64,000 bases of DNA from an uncultured Methanocorpusculum sp. (GTDB lineage Archaea > Halobacteriota > Methanomicrobia > Methanomicrobiales > Methanocorpusculaceae). The translations under genes and the position numbers were made by a program. Shown here piece after piece: positions 9,385-17,100 of this stretch. The stretch covers positions 62,001 through 126,000 of the forward strand of contig NZ_OY764081.1 of assembly GCF_963667985.1 (NCBI RefSeq). The letters run 5' to 3'. Numbering within the stretch: the first letter of the stretch is position 1; every line of letters begins with the position of its first letter. The notes under the pieces were generated by a model, which saw only the letters and a list, made by a program, of their open reading frames with translations, was not told where the DNA came from and did no database searches.

Positions 9385-9897
9385 TCAGCGTATTACCGAG
9401 AGGATGGCGCGTCCAAACTCCTCGGCATCGAAGGGGGTTTGCGCAGTGACAATGCTGCCGTCGGCGACGACTTTATCCTGCAAGATCTCTGCTTTGTCGA
9501 GCGTGAGAACACGAAGTGTTGCCGGCGTCTGAAGACAGGTCGCTTTTTTCCCGGCGAGAAGACCTGCTTCGGCGAGGATCACAGGAGCAAGACAGATGGC
9601 GGCCGCGAGTTTTCCGGAGACGCCGATTTTATTGGTTATATCGATAAGGGCTTCATTTCTCCAGAGCTCGTCCTGACAGCCGATACCGCCGTCGATGACG
9701 ATTCCGTCGAAGTCTGCAGGATTTACTTCGCTGATGGCGAGATCCGATTCAACGATCTCTCCGTGCATGCCGTAACAGGTCCCGTGGATGGTCGATGCCG
9801 TGATGCATTCGACACCCTGTTCTTCGAGTATTTGTTTGGGGACGGTATATCCCATATCTATGAAACGGTCTGATGCAATAACGAAGAGAATCTTCAT
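9385..9897 (-). CDS. DJ-1/PfpI family protein
   Basis: A 170-residue class I glutamine amidotransferase-like fold. The nucleophile elbow is visible as AAICLAPVILAEAG with the conserved Cys, preceded by the strand FDGIVIDGGIGCQDEL. Family members act as deglycases, chaperones or proteases, and the activity cannot be assigned from sequence. The start MKILFV at 9897 fits the family; an upstream ATG would add 13 residues of low quality. An AT-rich stretch (TTAAATCC) about 25 bases before 9897 may give a leaderless internal promoter, because the gap to the RFC paralogue is about 50 bases. Confidence 0.85.
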   Translation of the reverse strand: MKILFVIASDRFIDMGYTVPKQILEEQGVECITASTIHGTCYGMHGEIVESDLAISEVNPADFDGIVIDGGIGCQDELWRNEALIDITNKIGVSGKLAAAICLAPVILAEAGLLAGKKATCLQTPATLRVLTLDKAEILQDKVVADGSIVTAQTPFDAEEFGRAILSVIR

Positions 9898-9947
9898 ACT
9901 ATATGGTTGTGTTTTGAGAGGATTTAAGTTGTTCATCCTGCCCGTGC

Positions 9948-10946
9948 CTAGGCGCAGGGGGCACTCAGCAGCTCTGTCAGTTCGGCAACGAACACGTTCA
10001 TCTGGAGATACTCGTTCTGTCCTTCAACAAGCGTGATCTCTGCTTTGGAAAAGAGCAGGGCAAGCTCCGGCGTGATGTTTCCAATCAGGCAGCTTCGAAG
10101 CGAACGAAGAACATCGCCGGCATTCATGCCGTACTCGATCTGGAGATTTTCCACGATCTTCTGGGCGGTCGAAAAGTCGCTGCGGCCGGCGGCAAGGACC
10201 GCGGCTGCCGAAAGCTCGCCGGTCTCGGTCGTCATAAGTTCCGAGAGATCGCTGACGTCATGGAGAGCCATGAGTTCCAGCCAGACGAGAGCTTTTCTAA
10301 GATCGCCGGCAGACCCAAGGATCAGCATATCGAGATTTTCGTCGGAGACCGAACCGGCGCATCCCTCCTGCTCAAGCACATGCTTGAGATACGGCCGCAT
10401 CGTTGCTTCATCGATCGGCAGGAAGTAGAGCGGGACGCATCGCGACCGGATCGGGTCGATGATGGATGCAAGAGAGCTGGTGACGAAGATGAATCGGCAG
10501 GTCTGGCTGTACTGCTCCATGATCCGGCGAAGGGCCGCCTGGGCATCCTTTGTCAGATCGCCGGCCCCGTCGAAGATGATCAGACGAAACGGCGCCGAGA
10601 GCGGTTTTAAGGAAGCGTGCCATCTGACGATATACTTGAAGTTGGCGAGAACGGATTTGTTCTTCTGATACAGATGGGCAAACCGGTCGTTCTCTGCAAA
10701 ATAGGTGTGCCCTTGCGAGAACATCACGCTCACGGGCAGCACAGTTGTATTTTCTGCGGCCGATTCGGGATAGAATTGCCGGGAGAAGACTTCGAGAGCC
10801 GAGGACTTCCCGCAGCCGCTTCGGCCGATCACCAGCAGGTGTGGGAGATTGCCGAGAGCTGCGTAGGCAGAAAGCTGCTTTACCGGACTGGTTTGTCCGA
10901 TCACCTCTTCAAACGAGTGCGGGCGGTATTTTTCAATCCAGAGCAT
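9948..10946 (-). CDS. Replication factor C small-subunit paralogue with altered Walker B
   Basis: A 332-residue clamp-loader AAA+ protein. It has the RFC opening WIEKYRP, a Walker A (GRSGCGKS), the sensor/arginine motif IRSRC and the collar helices. The Walker B position reads LIIFDGAGDL where RFC small subunits normally have a DEAD-like sequence, so the catalytic glutamate is missing. By family it should join RFC and load PCNA, but it may be a non-hydrolysing subunit. Several euryarchaea have two small subunits. It overlaps the phosphopantothenate synthetase gene by 14 bases, placing it in the CoA operon. Confidence 0.85.
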   Translation of the reverse strand: MLWIEKYRPHSFEEVIGQTSPVKQLSAYAALGNLPHLLVIGRSGCGKSSALEVFSRQFYPESAAENTTVLPVSVMFSQGHTYFAENDRFAHLYQKNKSVLANFKYIVRWHASLKPLSAPFRLIIFDGAGDLTKDAQAALRRIMEQYSQTCRFIFVTSSLASIIDPIRSRCVPLYFLPIDEATMRPYLKHVLEQEGCAGSVSDENLDMLILGSAGDLRKALVWLELMALHDVSDLSELMTTETGELSAAAVLAAGRSDFSTAQKIVENLQIEYGMNAGDVLRSLRSCLIGNITPELALLFSKAEITLVEGQNEYLQMNVFVAELTELLSAPCA

Positions 10947-11670
10947 GGGAAAGGAATTCCTGAATATCCTTTACAGCCTGCCTGAGGAAATATCTTGCGT
11001 CGATTTTTGGCATGACGACGGCCTCGCCCGAGGCCTTGAGCCGGTCGCATTCCAGAGCGATGTTGGGCAGGGCACGGGTGACTTCGTCGATGATCGGCAG
11101 GGTGGCTGTTTTGGAAGTGCGGTCGATCGGGTTCAGATCGACGGTGATCACCAGTTTGCCCATCGAAACGAGGGCTTCGCACCGGTCGCCGTCTTCAAGG
11201 GGAACTAAAACGACGTCGGCCGAACCGATCCCGTCGGGACGGCAGAGACCGCGGGCATGGGGAAGGGGGACGCACCGCTCGACAGGGCCTTTGGAGACGA
11301 TGCAGCCTGCCTCTTCGAGAACGTTTGTGACAAGCGCCATCCTCTCATCGGTCCGGTGAAAGAGGTTCACCTCGACCTCGGCGCCGCTTGCCTTCTGCAG
11401 CTGGGCGATCTCTTTTTCTGCGAGGGCAGCTGTGTTTCCGTTGATGGAAAGGACCGGGTGTTTTGCGGCGAGCAGAACGCGTGCGGCAAGTTTTTCGGCT
11501 TCAAGGGCCGAGGCGGATGTTTTTTCGCCGAACAGATAGTCGAAGGCTTCGCCGCGTCCGTGGGAGGTCAAACCTTCCATGGAAACGACGCCGATTTTTG
11601 CGTAACCGGCAAGCTGTTCTCTCGTGATAAGCGATTTGTATCTTGGATGGGATGCTGGGATATCAGACAT
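10933..11670 (-). CDS. 4-phosphopantoate--beta-alanine ligase (phosphopantothenate synthetase)
   Basis: This archaea-specific enzyme (the former DUF137 family) joins 4-phosphopantoate to beta-alanine with ATP, giving 4'-phosphopantothenate for CoA. The family's opening (IPASHPRYKSLITREQL), the LTSHGRGEAFDYL segment and the nucleotide-binding-like VVLVPLEDGDR and DLNPIDRTS segments are all visible. Length (about 245 residues) is typical. MSDIPASHP at 11670 is chosen as start because the 13 residues before it are not family-like. The start overlaps the pantoate kinase stop by eight bases. Neighbours supply its substrate and use its product. Confidence 0.93.
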   Translation of the reverse strand: MSDIPASHPRYKSLITREQLAGYAKIGVVSMEGLTSHGRGEAFDYLFGEKTSASALEAEKLAARVLLAAKHPVLSINGNTAALAEKEIAQLQKASGAEVEVNLFHRTDERMALVTNVLEEAGCIVSKGPVERCVPLPHARGLCRPDGIGSADVVLVPLEDGDRCEALVSMGKLVITVDLNPIDRTSKTATLPIIDEVTRALPNIALECDRLKASGEAVVMPKIDARYFLRQAVKDIQEFLSHALD

Positions 11671-12499
11671 AATTTTCCTCGAGAATGACAGGACCGGATC
11701 TGCTGACATGCAGTAGAATCGGTTCGCCGAACTGTTTCAAAACATTTTCAGCCGCGGGACCGACGGCAAAAACGCCGTTTCCAAGCATCATCATGGATGC
11801 GGGAACGCCTGCCGCTTTGCAGGCGGCAAGGACGGGCAGGAGGTCGGGCGGCAGAAGCCCGCTTTTTTCCGTGAAGGAGAGCGAATTCTCCATAAACTCT
11901 TCAAGGGTTGCCGGCTCGCGTTCCGGGAACGCGGTGGCGACCTGCTCCATTTTTTCATGCGAGGTGATGACGTCGTGCGTGGAGATGCCGCCAAACGAGA
12001 TCGTCCAGAACTCGTCATCAGGATAGAGACGGGTCGTCACGCCCGAGATGCCCGGGTGCGTTCTAACAACGAGACCCCCGCCTGTAGCCGCGGCCACATC
12101 GCCGAGGCCGGTTCCGTGAGATACCTCGACCTCGTGGGCCGCGGTGGCGATATCCTGGGCTGTCATCTCAAGCTGAAACACGCAGTTTGCAGCTGAATAC
12201 GCCGCAAGAAGTCCCGCAGCGCTCATCCCGAATCCGGCCCCAATTGGAAGATCCACGATGACCTTGACCTCGGCTGTCACGTCGAGTGAGGCAAGGACCT
12301 CCCGGATCAGCCAGTCGTCCATACTGCCGTCGCTGATCTCGATTCTAACTTCGGATGCTTCACGCATCTCGACCGTCACGCCTTTGTCGATGACGATCCC
12401 TGCGCCGAGACTCCCGGTCGTCTGGGCAGAGATGCCGTCGATCCGCTGGAAGTAGCCGGAGATATGACCCGGAGCAAACGTTATGCAAGAACGTCCCAT
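11663..12499 (-). CDS. Pantoate kinase (GHMP family)
   Basis: Pantoate kinase phosphorylates pantoate before condensation with beta-alanine, the archaeal order of steps. The GHMP signature is PIGAGFGMSAAG near residue 95. The opening FAPGHISGYFQR and the C-terminal MMMLGNGVFAVG glycine-rich motif also fit the family. MGRSCITFAP at 12499 is the natural start, and this overlaps the coaBC stop by about 19 bases. With coaBC and the ligase it forms the archaeal route from pantoate to 4'-phosphopantetheine. Confidence 0.92.
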   Translation of the reverse strand: MGRSCITFAPGHISGYFQRIDGISAQTTGSLGAGIVIDKGVTVEMREASEVRIEISDGSMDDWLIREVLASLDVTAEVKVIVDLPIGAGFGMSAAGLLAAYSAANCVFQLEMTAQDIATAAHEVEVSHGTGLGDVAAATGGGLVVRTHPGISGVTTRLYPDDEFWTISFGGISTHDVITSHEKMEQVATAFPEREPATLEEFMENSLSFTEKSGLLPPDLLPVLAACKAAGVPASMMMLGNGVFAVGPAAENVLKQFGEPILLHVSRSGPVILEENYV

Positions 12500-13614
12500 A
12501 CTTTCCCTGCTATTTCGTCTTTTGTTCCACACACCGTTTCTTTGCCGTCTTTTCGTAAAAAGACATACTCGCCGAAGGGAGAGCCCATCGTCTCAGGTTT
12601 GTTTGCAAGAACAAGGACGATATTATCGTATTCGAGAAGATGGAGTCCTTCTTCTTCTGCGTCCCTACCGAGCTTGAAGCCGACGGTTTTCACACCTTTT
12701 TCGGAGATTTTGGTTATCAGTTTTTCAAGCGGTTCGAGCGTTACGGACGCGGCCGATCCGCTTTTGATCTTGCCGTCCACCTTTTTTGGGGCAAAGTCGG
12801 AGATCGCAGCGGCCGAGAGATAATAATCCGCTCCTTTTGATTCGCGAAGGACCGCGTCGTGCATATCGGCAGCGGTGATCACCGGGACGTTTTTCACGCA
12901 GGGAACAATGCCGTGCATCGGATTCATCACGAGGGTCACCTCGGCGCCGAGCCGGAATGCCTCAAGCGCAAGCTCCTTTGCCATCGTCCCGCTGGATCTC
13001 GTCGTCAGGATCCGAACATCGTCCAGTTCTTCGCGGCATGACCCGCCGGAGATGAGGACGCGTTTGCCTGCAAGCTTCTTTGACGAGACTGCCCGCTCGG
13101 CATACAGACATATCTCTTCGATTCCGGCGATCTTTGCCTTCTCCTCTTCCATTCGCGGGGGAACAATATCAATCCCGAACTCGTTGAGGGTCTCGAGATT
13201 TTTCCTGACTGCCGGGTGGCGGTACATCGATTCATGCATCGCCGGGACGACGACGACCGGCAGACCCCGGCCGATCGCCGTGGTCGCAAAGGTCGTGATG
13301 ATCGTGTCGTCGATCCCGCAGGCGATCTTTCCAACGGTGTTCGCCGTGGCCGGAGCAATCAAAAGAAGATCCGCCTCGCCTCCTTCGCCGCAGTATTTGA
13401 CATGCTCGACCATGCCGGTGATCTCTGTCAGCGCCGGGTTCTGACATGCATAGGTCAGCGCATCGGGATGGATGATCCCGCACCCCGCGGGGCTGATGAT
13501 GCCGGTCACTTTCGCTCCCCGGCGCCTGAGCTCGTGCGCGAGTTTGATCGTCTCGACGGTGGCGATACTGCCGCATACGCCGAGAACGATGTGGATATTG
13601 TTGAGTCTTTTCAT
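12481..13614 (-). CDS. coaBC: Bifunctional phosphopantothenoylcysteine decarboxylase/phosphopantothenate--cysteine ligase
   Basis: 377 residues. The N-terminal CoaC flavoprotein domain (1-180) shows VLGVCGSIA at the start, LLIAPATANTVGK with its Asn, and a PAMHESMY motif. The C-terminal CoaB domain (about 185-377) starts VLISGGSCREELDDVR, where bacteria have GGT-x-E-PIDPVR, and contains YLSAAAISDFAP and the lysine loop KIKSG. The protein couples phosphopantothenate to cysteine and decarboxylates the product. It overlaps the upstream Taw2/Trm5-like gene by four bases and pantoate kinase downstream. The function is secure. Confidence 0.95.
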   Translation of the reverse strand: MKRLNNIHIVLGVCGSIATVETIKLAHELRRRGAKVTGIISPAGCGIIHPDALTYACQNPALTEITGMVEHVKYCGEGGEADLLLIAPATANTVGKIACGIDDTIITTFATTAIGRGLPVVVVPAMHESMYRHPAVRKNLETLNEFGIDIVPPRMEEEKAKIAGIEEICLYAERAVSSKKLAGKRVLISGGSCREELDDVRILTTRSSGTMAKELALEAFRLGAEVTLVMNPMHGIVPCVKNVPVITAADMHDAVLRESKGADYYLSAAAISDFAPKKVDGKIKSGSAASVTLEPLEKLITKISEKGVKTVGFKLGRDAEEEGLHLLEYDNIVLVLANKPETMGSPFGEYVFLRKDGKETVCGTKDEIAGKVWDVLA

Positions 13615-14480
13615 ACCAGGTTCACATCCCAGACCGAGTGCCAGAGGCGCCCCGCATACTTCTTTACTTTATGTTCGCTGATAATATACGTAAAACCTGC
13701 CCCTTCGAGGGTCTCGGTGATGTCGTTTTTCCGGTCACCGACACCATGAACATGCAGAACGGTCCCGGGCCCCGCATGGTCCAGAGCGGTTTGTAAAAAT
13801 TCGGGAGCTTCGAAATGTCCCATGAGGATCCGGTCGTAGATCCCGGAAAGTTTCTCACGGCAGTCGCCGAGCTCCGGCGTGACGCGGCCCGCAAGGCCGT
13901 TCGCCTCGATATTTTTCTGCAGATAGGCAAAAGAGACTGGGTTTATTTCAACCGCATGCACATTGCCGCCGGCAAGCGCCACCGAGAGGGTAAAATAGCC
14001 GATGCCGGCAAACATGTCGGCGATCCGCTCGCCAGGCTTCACGAGAGAACGGCGCCGGAGTTTTTCGCCCCGGTTCCCTTGCGAGAACATCACCTTTGAC
14101 GGGTCGAGCGTGTAGGTGATGCCGGCCTCCCGAAACGTCACGTCGTGCGGCTCGCCAAAGAGAACGACGGCCGTTGGGATGCGCATGACCCCTTCGTGGG
14201 TTGCGGCGTGAATCACACAGGCAGGATTTTCCCATGCGACGAGAGCGGCGAACTCGTCAGCTGTCGGAGCATCGCCGTGTAAAAGAAGGGTGTCTCCCAT
14301 CCGCTGATAGCCGGGACCTGAGTATGGACGGCGGTCGGGGATCTCGCCGTCGAAGGGATAGCCTTCCTTCACTGGAACGAAGGCATACTCTCCTTCGCAG
14401 TAGACGCGGCGGGTCGTATCTACCCAGGGTTCACTCGCTGAGTTCTGGAGCGATCGCTTCGAAATCTTCCTGATCTTCAT
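13611..14480 (-). CDS. Class I tRNA methyltransferase/aminocarboxypropyltransferase, Taw2/Trm5 family
   Basis: A Rossmann SAM-binding core follows a short N-terminal domain: IADMFAGIGYFTLSVA (motif I, about residue 155), VHAVEINPVSFAYLQKNI (motif II) and ILMGHFEAP at the motif IV position. Trm5 enzymes usually carry NLP there, so MGH favours Taw2, which transfers the aminocarboxypropyl group during wybutosine synthesis at tRNA-Phe G37. The 289-residue length also fits Taw2. The only sensible ATG overlaps the nmd3 end by 50 bases. The Taw2-versus-Trm5 choice is moderate; family membership is sure. Confidence 0.8.
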   Translation of the reverse strand: MKIRKISKRSLQNSASEPWVDTTRRVYCEGEYAFVPVKEGYPFDGEIPDRRPYSGPGYQRMGDTLLLHGDAPTADEFAALVAWENPACVIHAATHEGVMRIPTAVVLFGEPHDVTFREAGITYTLDPSKVMFSQGNRGEKLRRRSLVKPGERIADMFAGIGYFTLSVALAGGNVHAVEINPVSFAYLQKNIEANGLAGRVTPELGDCREKLSGIYDRILMGHFEAPEFLQTALDHAGPGTVLHVHGVGDRKNDITETLEGAGFTYIISEHKVKKYAGRLWHSVWDVNLV

Positions 14481-15522
14481 CTCTTCCTATCAGAACCAGC
14501 GTTTCTCCGTCACGAACGAAGAGGATGGTGTCGCCTTCCTTTGTGTCGAGCCAGGAACGCTCAGCAATCTCTTCGGTCGCTTCGGTCTTGAGGTTGAGAA
14601 AACCTAAAAGCCCGGCATCCTTGTAGATGACGACGCCCGTCTCGGGTTCGTGGATGTTTCCAAGAAGGGGATCGTTTTCATCCTCTCTGAAGGCACGGGA
14701 CTGACCGGTCGCGAGATCACGGACGAAGAGGGTGTCTTTCGTCTGACGAAGGATCTGGAAGTATTCCCGGCCGTGTTTGATGATGTCGCCGCGGGAAAAT
14801 CTCGGCAGACGAAGCGAGTAGGTCACCCGGTAGATGTTGATGCCGGCTTTTTGACCGACGAGTTTCGGGTGGGTGGTAAAGGAACCGCCGAGTGCCCCGC
14901 ATATGTCGTGGGAGATGGCGGCTCCGATCGTCTGCGAGCTGAAGACGATGTCGATCCCGTCTTTGGTTTCGTCGATGTCCGAGACGAACGAGAGCCGGTC
15001 TCCTGCCGTCTGGAGCTGGTCTTCAACCTGATAGGCGATCTCGGCCGCACGGCGCAGTTCGAATGGGGTCGGTTTTCGTCCCGAGGCTCTGACCTGGATG
15101 ACGCCTTCGTAGTAGCTTCCGGCGATCCGGCAGCACCGGTCGCACTGTTCGCGGGCCCAGACGATCTTGACTTTGGTGGTCTCTTCGAGAGGGATGCCGT
15201 ACAGATTCCCGGAAACATGGACCGTAGCAAGGGACCGGTTGCTGCTCGTGTCGATGATGCTGATCTCTTTTTCGATGTCTTCGACGTCTTTGTGGAATAC
15301 GATGACGCCGTTAACAAGCGACTGACCGAGGTCCTCTTTGTCGACCGCAGTGTCCGACCAGATGCCGGAGGTTTTTATGGACCCGCAGGTCGGGCAGAGA
15401 ATGCACTCTGCACGGGGAGCGATGGTTACCCATACCGTGTCTTTGACCCGGCATTTGCCGCAGAGTTCGCCGTTTTCCGACGGAGCACCGCATTTGGGAC
15501 AGAATCCTTGTGTGAGGCTCAT
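14431..15522 (-). CDS. NMD3-family ribosome maturation protein
   Basis: The N-terminus carries four CxxC zinc-binding pairs (CPKC, CGKC, CPTC, CDRC), then an eL22-like/OB region, as in archaeal NMD3 proteins, the counterparts of the eukaryotic 60S export adaptor. Archaea lack a nuclear envelope, so a role in late large-subunit maturation is assumed. The ATG at 15522 (MSLTQGFCPKCG) is fixed by the zinc motif and overlaps the DUF424 stop by one base (TAATG). The acidic end (GRDEDQEDFEAIAPELSE) overlaps the next gene. Confidence 0.9.
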   Translation of the reverse strand: MSLTQGFCPKCGAPSENGELCGKCRVKDTVWVTIAPRAECILCPTCGSIKTSGIWSDTAVDKEDLGQSLVNGVIVFHKDVEDIEKEISIIDTSSNRSLATVHVSGNLYGIPLEETTKVKIVWAREQCDRCCRIAGSYYEGVIQVRASGRKPTPFELRRAAEIAYQVEDQLQTAGDRLSFVSDIDETKDGIDIVFSSQTIGAAISHDICGALGGSFTTHPKLVGQKAGINIYRVTYSLRLPRFSRGDIIKHGREYFQILRQTKDTLFVRDLATGQSRAFREDENDPLLGNIHEPETGVVIYKDAGLLGFLNLKTEATEEIAERSWLDTKEGDTILFVRDGETLVLIGRDEDQEDFEAIAPELSE

Positions 15523-15815
15523 TATACTCCGTAGATCTGGGCGTGGGGTACGCCTTCGATCAGCAGGCAGGATTCTATTTCGAGAAGGCCTGCTTTGATC
15601 GCTATATCGCAGACGCGTTTGCCCATCAGATTCGCGCTGCATGTGTCGGCGAGAGTTGCCAGAAGTTCCTCTTCGGTCGCTCTCGTATCGCCGTAGAAGG
15701 AGGAGTCTATTTGAACGTCGCATAAAGGACTGGTCAATGTTTTTCCCATGAGTTCAGCATCGCATGCGGCGAGGATGCTTCCCTGTCCGGGGATATTGTG
15801 TATCTTGAGGTACAT
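15522..15815 (-). CDS. DUF424 family protein
   Basis: A 97-residue archaeal protein of the DUF424 family, which is commonly found beside nmd3. The pattern MYLKIHNIPGQGSILAACD, LMGKTL and the later SANLMGKRVCDIAIKAGLL is clear. No biochemical role is known; the linkage suggests RNA or ribosome work. The gene begins the long minus-strand operon. It starts at 15815, just below a hairpin-repeat region that must also hold the operon promoter. Confidence 0.85.
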   Translation of the reverse strand: MYLKIHNIPGQGSILAACDAELMGKTLTSPLCDVQIDSSFYGDTRATEEELLATLADTCSANLMGKRVCDIAIKAGLLEIESCLLIEGVPHAQIYGV

Positions 15816-15862
15816 TGCTGTAATACATTTAGTGCTGATGGGTAAATAAGCAGTTGGCGGGC

Positions 15863-16022
15863 GGGGGCCGATAGGCCCCTTAGCGGAGCAAAACGAAGGT
15901 TTGCGATTGCGGGTCGACGGCATTGCCGGCGACCTTAGCTGAGGCGGGAGGAGCCGACAGGCTCGTCCAAAGCTGAGCAAAGCTTTGATTTGCGACCAAG
16001 TCGAGAGACTTGCGAGCGGCGG
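15863..16022. repeat. Hairpin repeat array B
   Basis: Several hairpins follow one another. GGGGGCC/GGCCCC (about 15864-15879) is first, then GCAAA...TTTGC (15888-15904), GGTCG/CGACC, GAGCC/GGCTC, GCAAA...TTTGC (15977-15993) and CAAGTC/GACTTG (15997-16012, loop GAGA). They are joined by linkers reading CTTAGCG or CTTAGCTGAG. The array fills most of the space between the DUF424 and GNAT genes. Confidence 0.8.
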
Positions 16023-16131
16023 GCCGACCAAACACCAAAATACGCAAAAAGATCAACATCAAAAAATGGAACGTTACTTTTAGTCAAGTGCCGTACGAAG
16101 GGCACATATTTGTGTGTAAAGTGGAGGGATA

Positions 16132-16593
16132 TCATGTAATGCGAGATCCCAGATGTCTTTTCAAATAAATCATATCAATTAGCTGCTGTCCGTCTTCATA
16201 CATAGCATGGTCGTAATTATCTACAAAAAAATTTTTAACAACGTGCGACTTTACAAATCCACATTTTTCGTAGAAACGAAGTATCGTAGGACTATCGCCC
16301 GTTCCAACATATAATTCGCTACCAGACTTATTGTAGTAATCAACAATAAAGGCAATTAGCTTTTGTCCATACCCTTTCCTTTGATATTTGGGAACGGTAA
16401 CAATATTCTTGAGTTCAAACATACCTGCCTGCTCTTGTGTAATAACGCAAATTGCCCTAACATCATCATCATACAAAGCGAACATATCACCACGATATAA
16501 GTATTTTTCTATCATACTTACCTGTTCATCTGCAATAAGCAGCAATTCCATATATTTCGCCTTGTCGTTATCATTGATTTTTACAATGTTCAT
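16132..16593 (-). CDS. GNAT family N-acetyltransferase
   Basis: 153 residues with the acetyl-CoA-binding signature QRKGYGQKL (motif A, near residue 73) and the C-terminal FYEKCGFVKSH strand-helix typical of GNATs. Substrate is unknown. Upstream, AAAGGG gives a strong Shine-Dalgarno about eight bases before the ATG. The gene is distinctly AT-rich compared with the operon next door and resembles bacterial (Firmicutes-like) GNATs, so recent transfer is likely. Hairpin arrays B and C lie on either side, suggesting it arrived as cargo or inserted in a permissive site. Confidence 0.85.
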   Translation of the reverse strand: MNIVKINDNDKAKYMELLLIADEQVSMIEKYLYRGDMFALYDDDVRAICVITQEQAGMFELKNIVTVPKYQRKGYGQKLIAFIVDYYNKSGSELYVGTGDSPTILRFYEKCGFVKSHVVKNFFVDNYDHAMYEDGQQLIDMIYLKRHLGSRIT

Positions 16594-16684
16594 TTGATTT
16601 TTTCCCTTTCCATTTTCTATCCTCTCCGCAAATCCATTATATCATTTTTTGTCCATCGCATGTAATGAGGTTTTGCCTCTTATG

Positions 16685-16795
16685 GGTAGGGTGAGCCAAT
16701 AAGGCCCGCCCTCAGCGGAGGCGGGGGCCTGTAGGTCCCTTAGCCGATCAAGGCTTTGCCTTACGATCAAATCATTGATTTGCGACGCGGCGGGG
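16685..16795. repeat. Hairpin repeat array C (outer left boundary of DUF4062 cassette)
   Basis: Modules include GGGCGG-type stems and the linkers CTCAGCGGAG and CTTAGCCGA. Two core hairpins follow: CAAGGC/GCCTT with loop TTT, and CAAATCA/TGATTTG ending TTTGCGAC. The CAAGGC hairpin recurs in reverse orientation in array D on the other side of the DUF4062 gene. Confidence 0.75.
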
Positions 16796-16829
16796 AATCT
16801 TCTTTTTGGATTTGGAAAAAGTGATTCAC

Positions 16830-17032
16830 TTTTTTGTGGGAGCGTGTATCAAATTCATGTATGAAATGAGTGTGGATACATGAGAAAAACCAACCGCGAA
16901 TCGGCGCAAATCCAGCCCTTCGGGCTCCCAGAATCGGATTTGCTTATCCTCACTCTCGCAATCCAGCTTTGCTGTCTTGCTCATCCCTCATCGGGAACGT
17001 TCGGGCAAATCCTGTCGCCGCCCCGGCGGCTC
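16830..17032 (+). repeat. Left inverted-repeat arm of DUF4062 cassette
   Basis: About 203 bases that match, in reverse complement, 19010-19214. The inner ~143 bases (16890-17032) are nearly identical, with a handful of substitutions and one-base gaps. The outer ~60 bases are recognisable but diverged. The arm itself contains nested hairpins such as GCAAATCC...GGATTTGC and TCGCAATC-CAGC-TTT-GCTG-TCTTGCTC. The interval 16594-17100 holds no gene. Confidence 0.9.
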
Positions 17033-17100
17033 AGCTACTATTTTTAGAATTTCTTCTTTTTTCTTATTTGATGATGTTGAAAAATCACTACTTAGGATGC

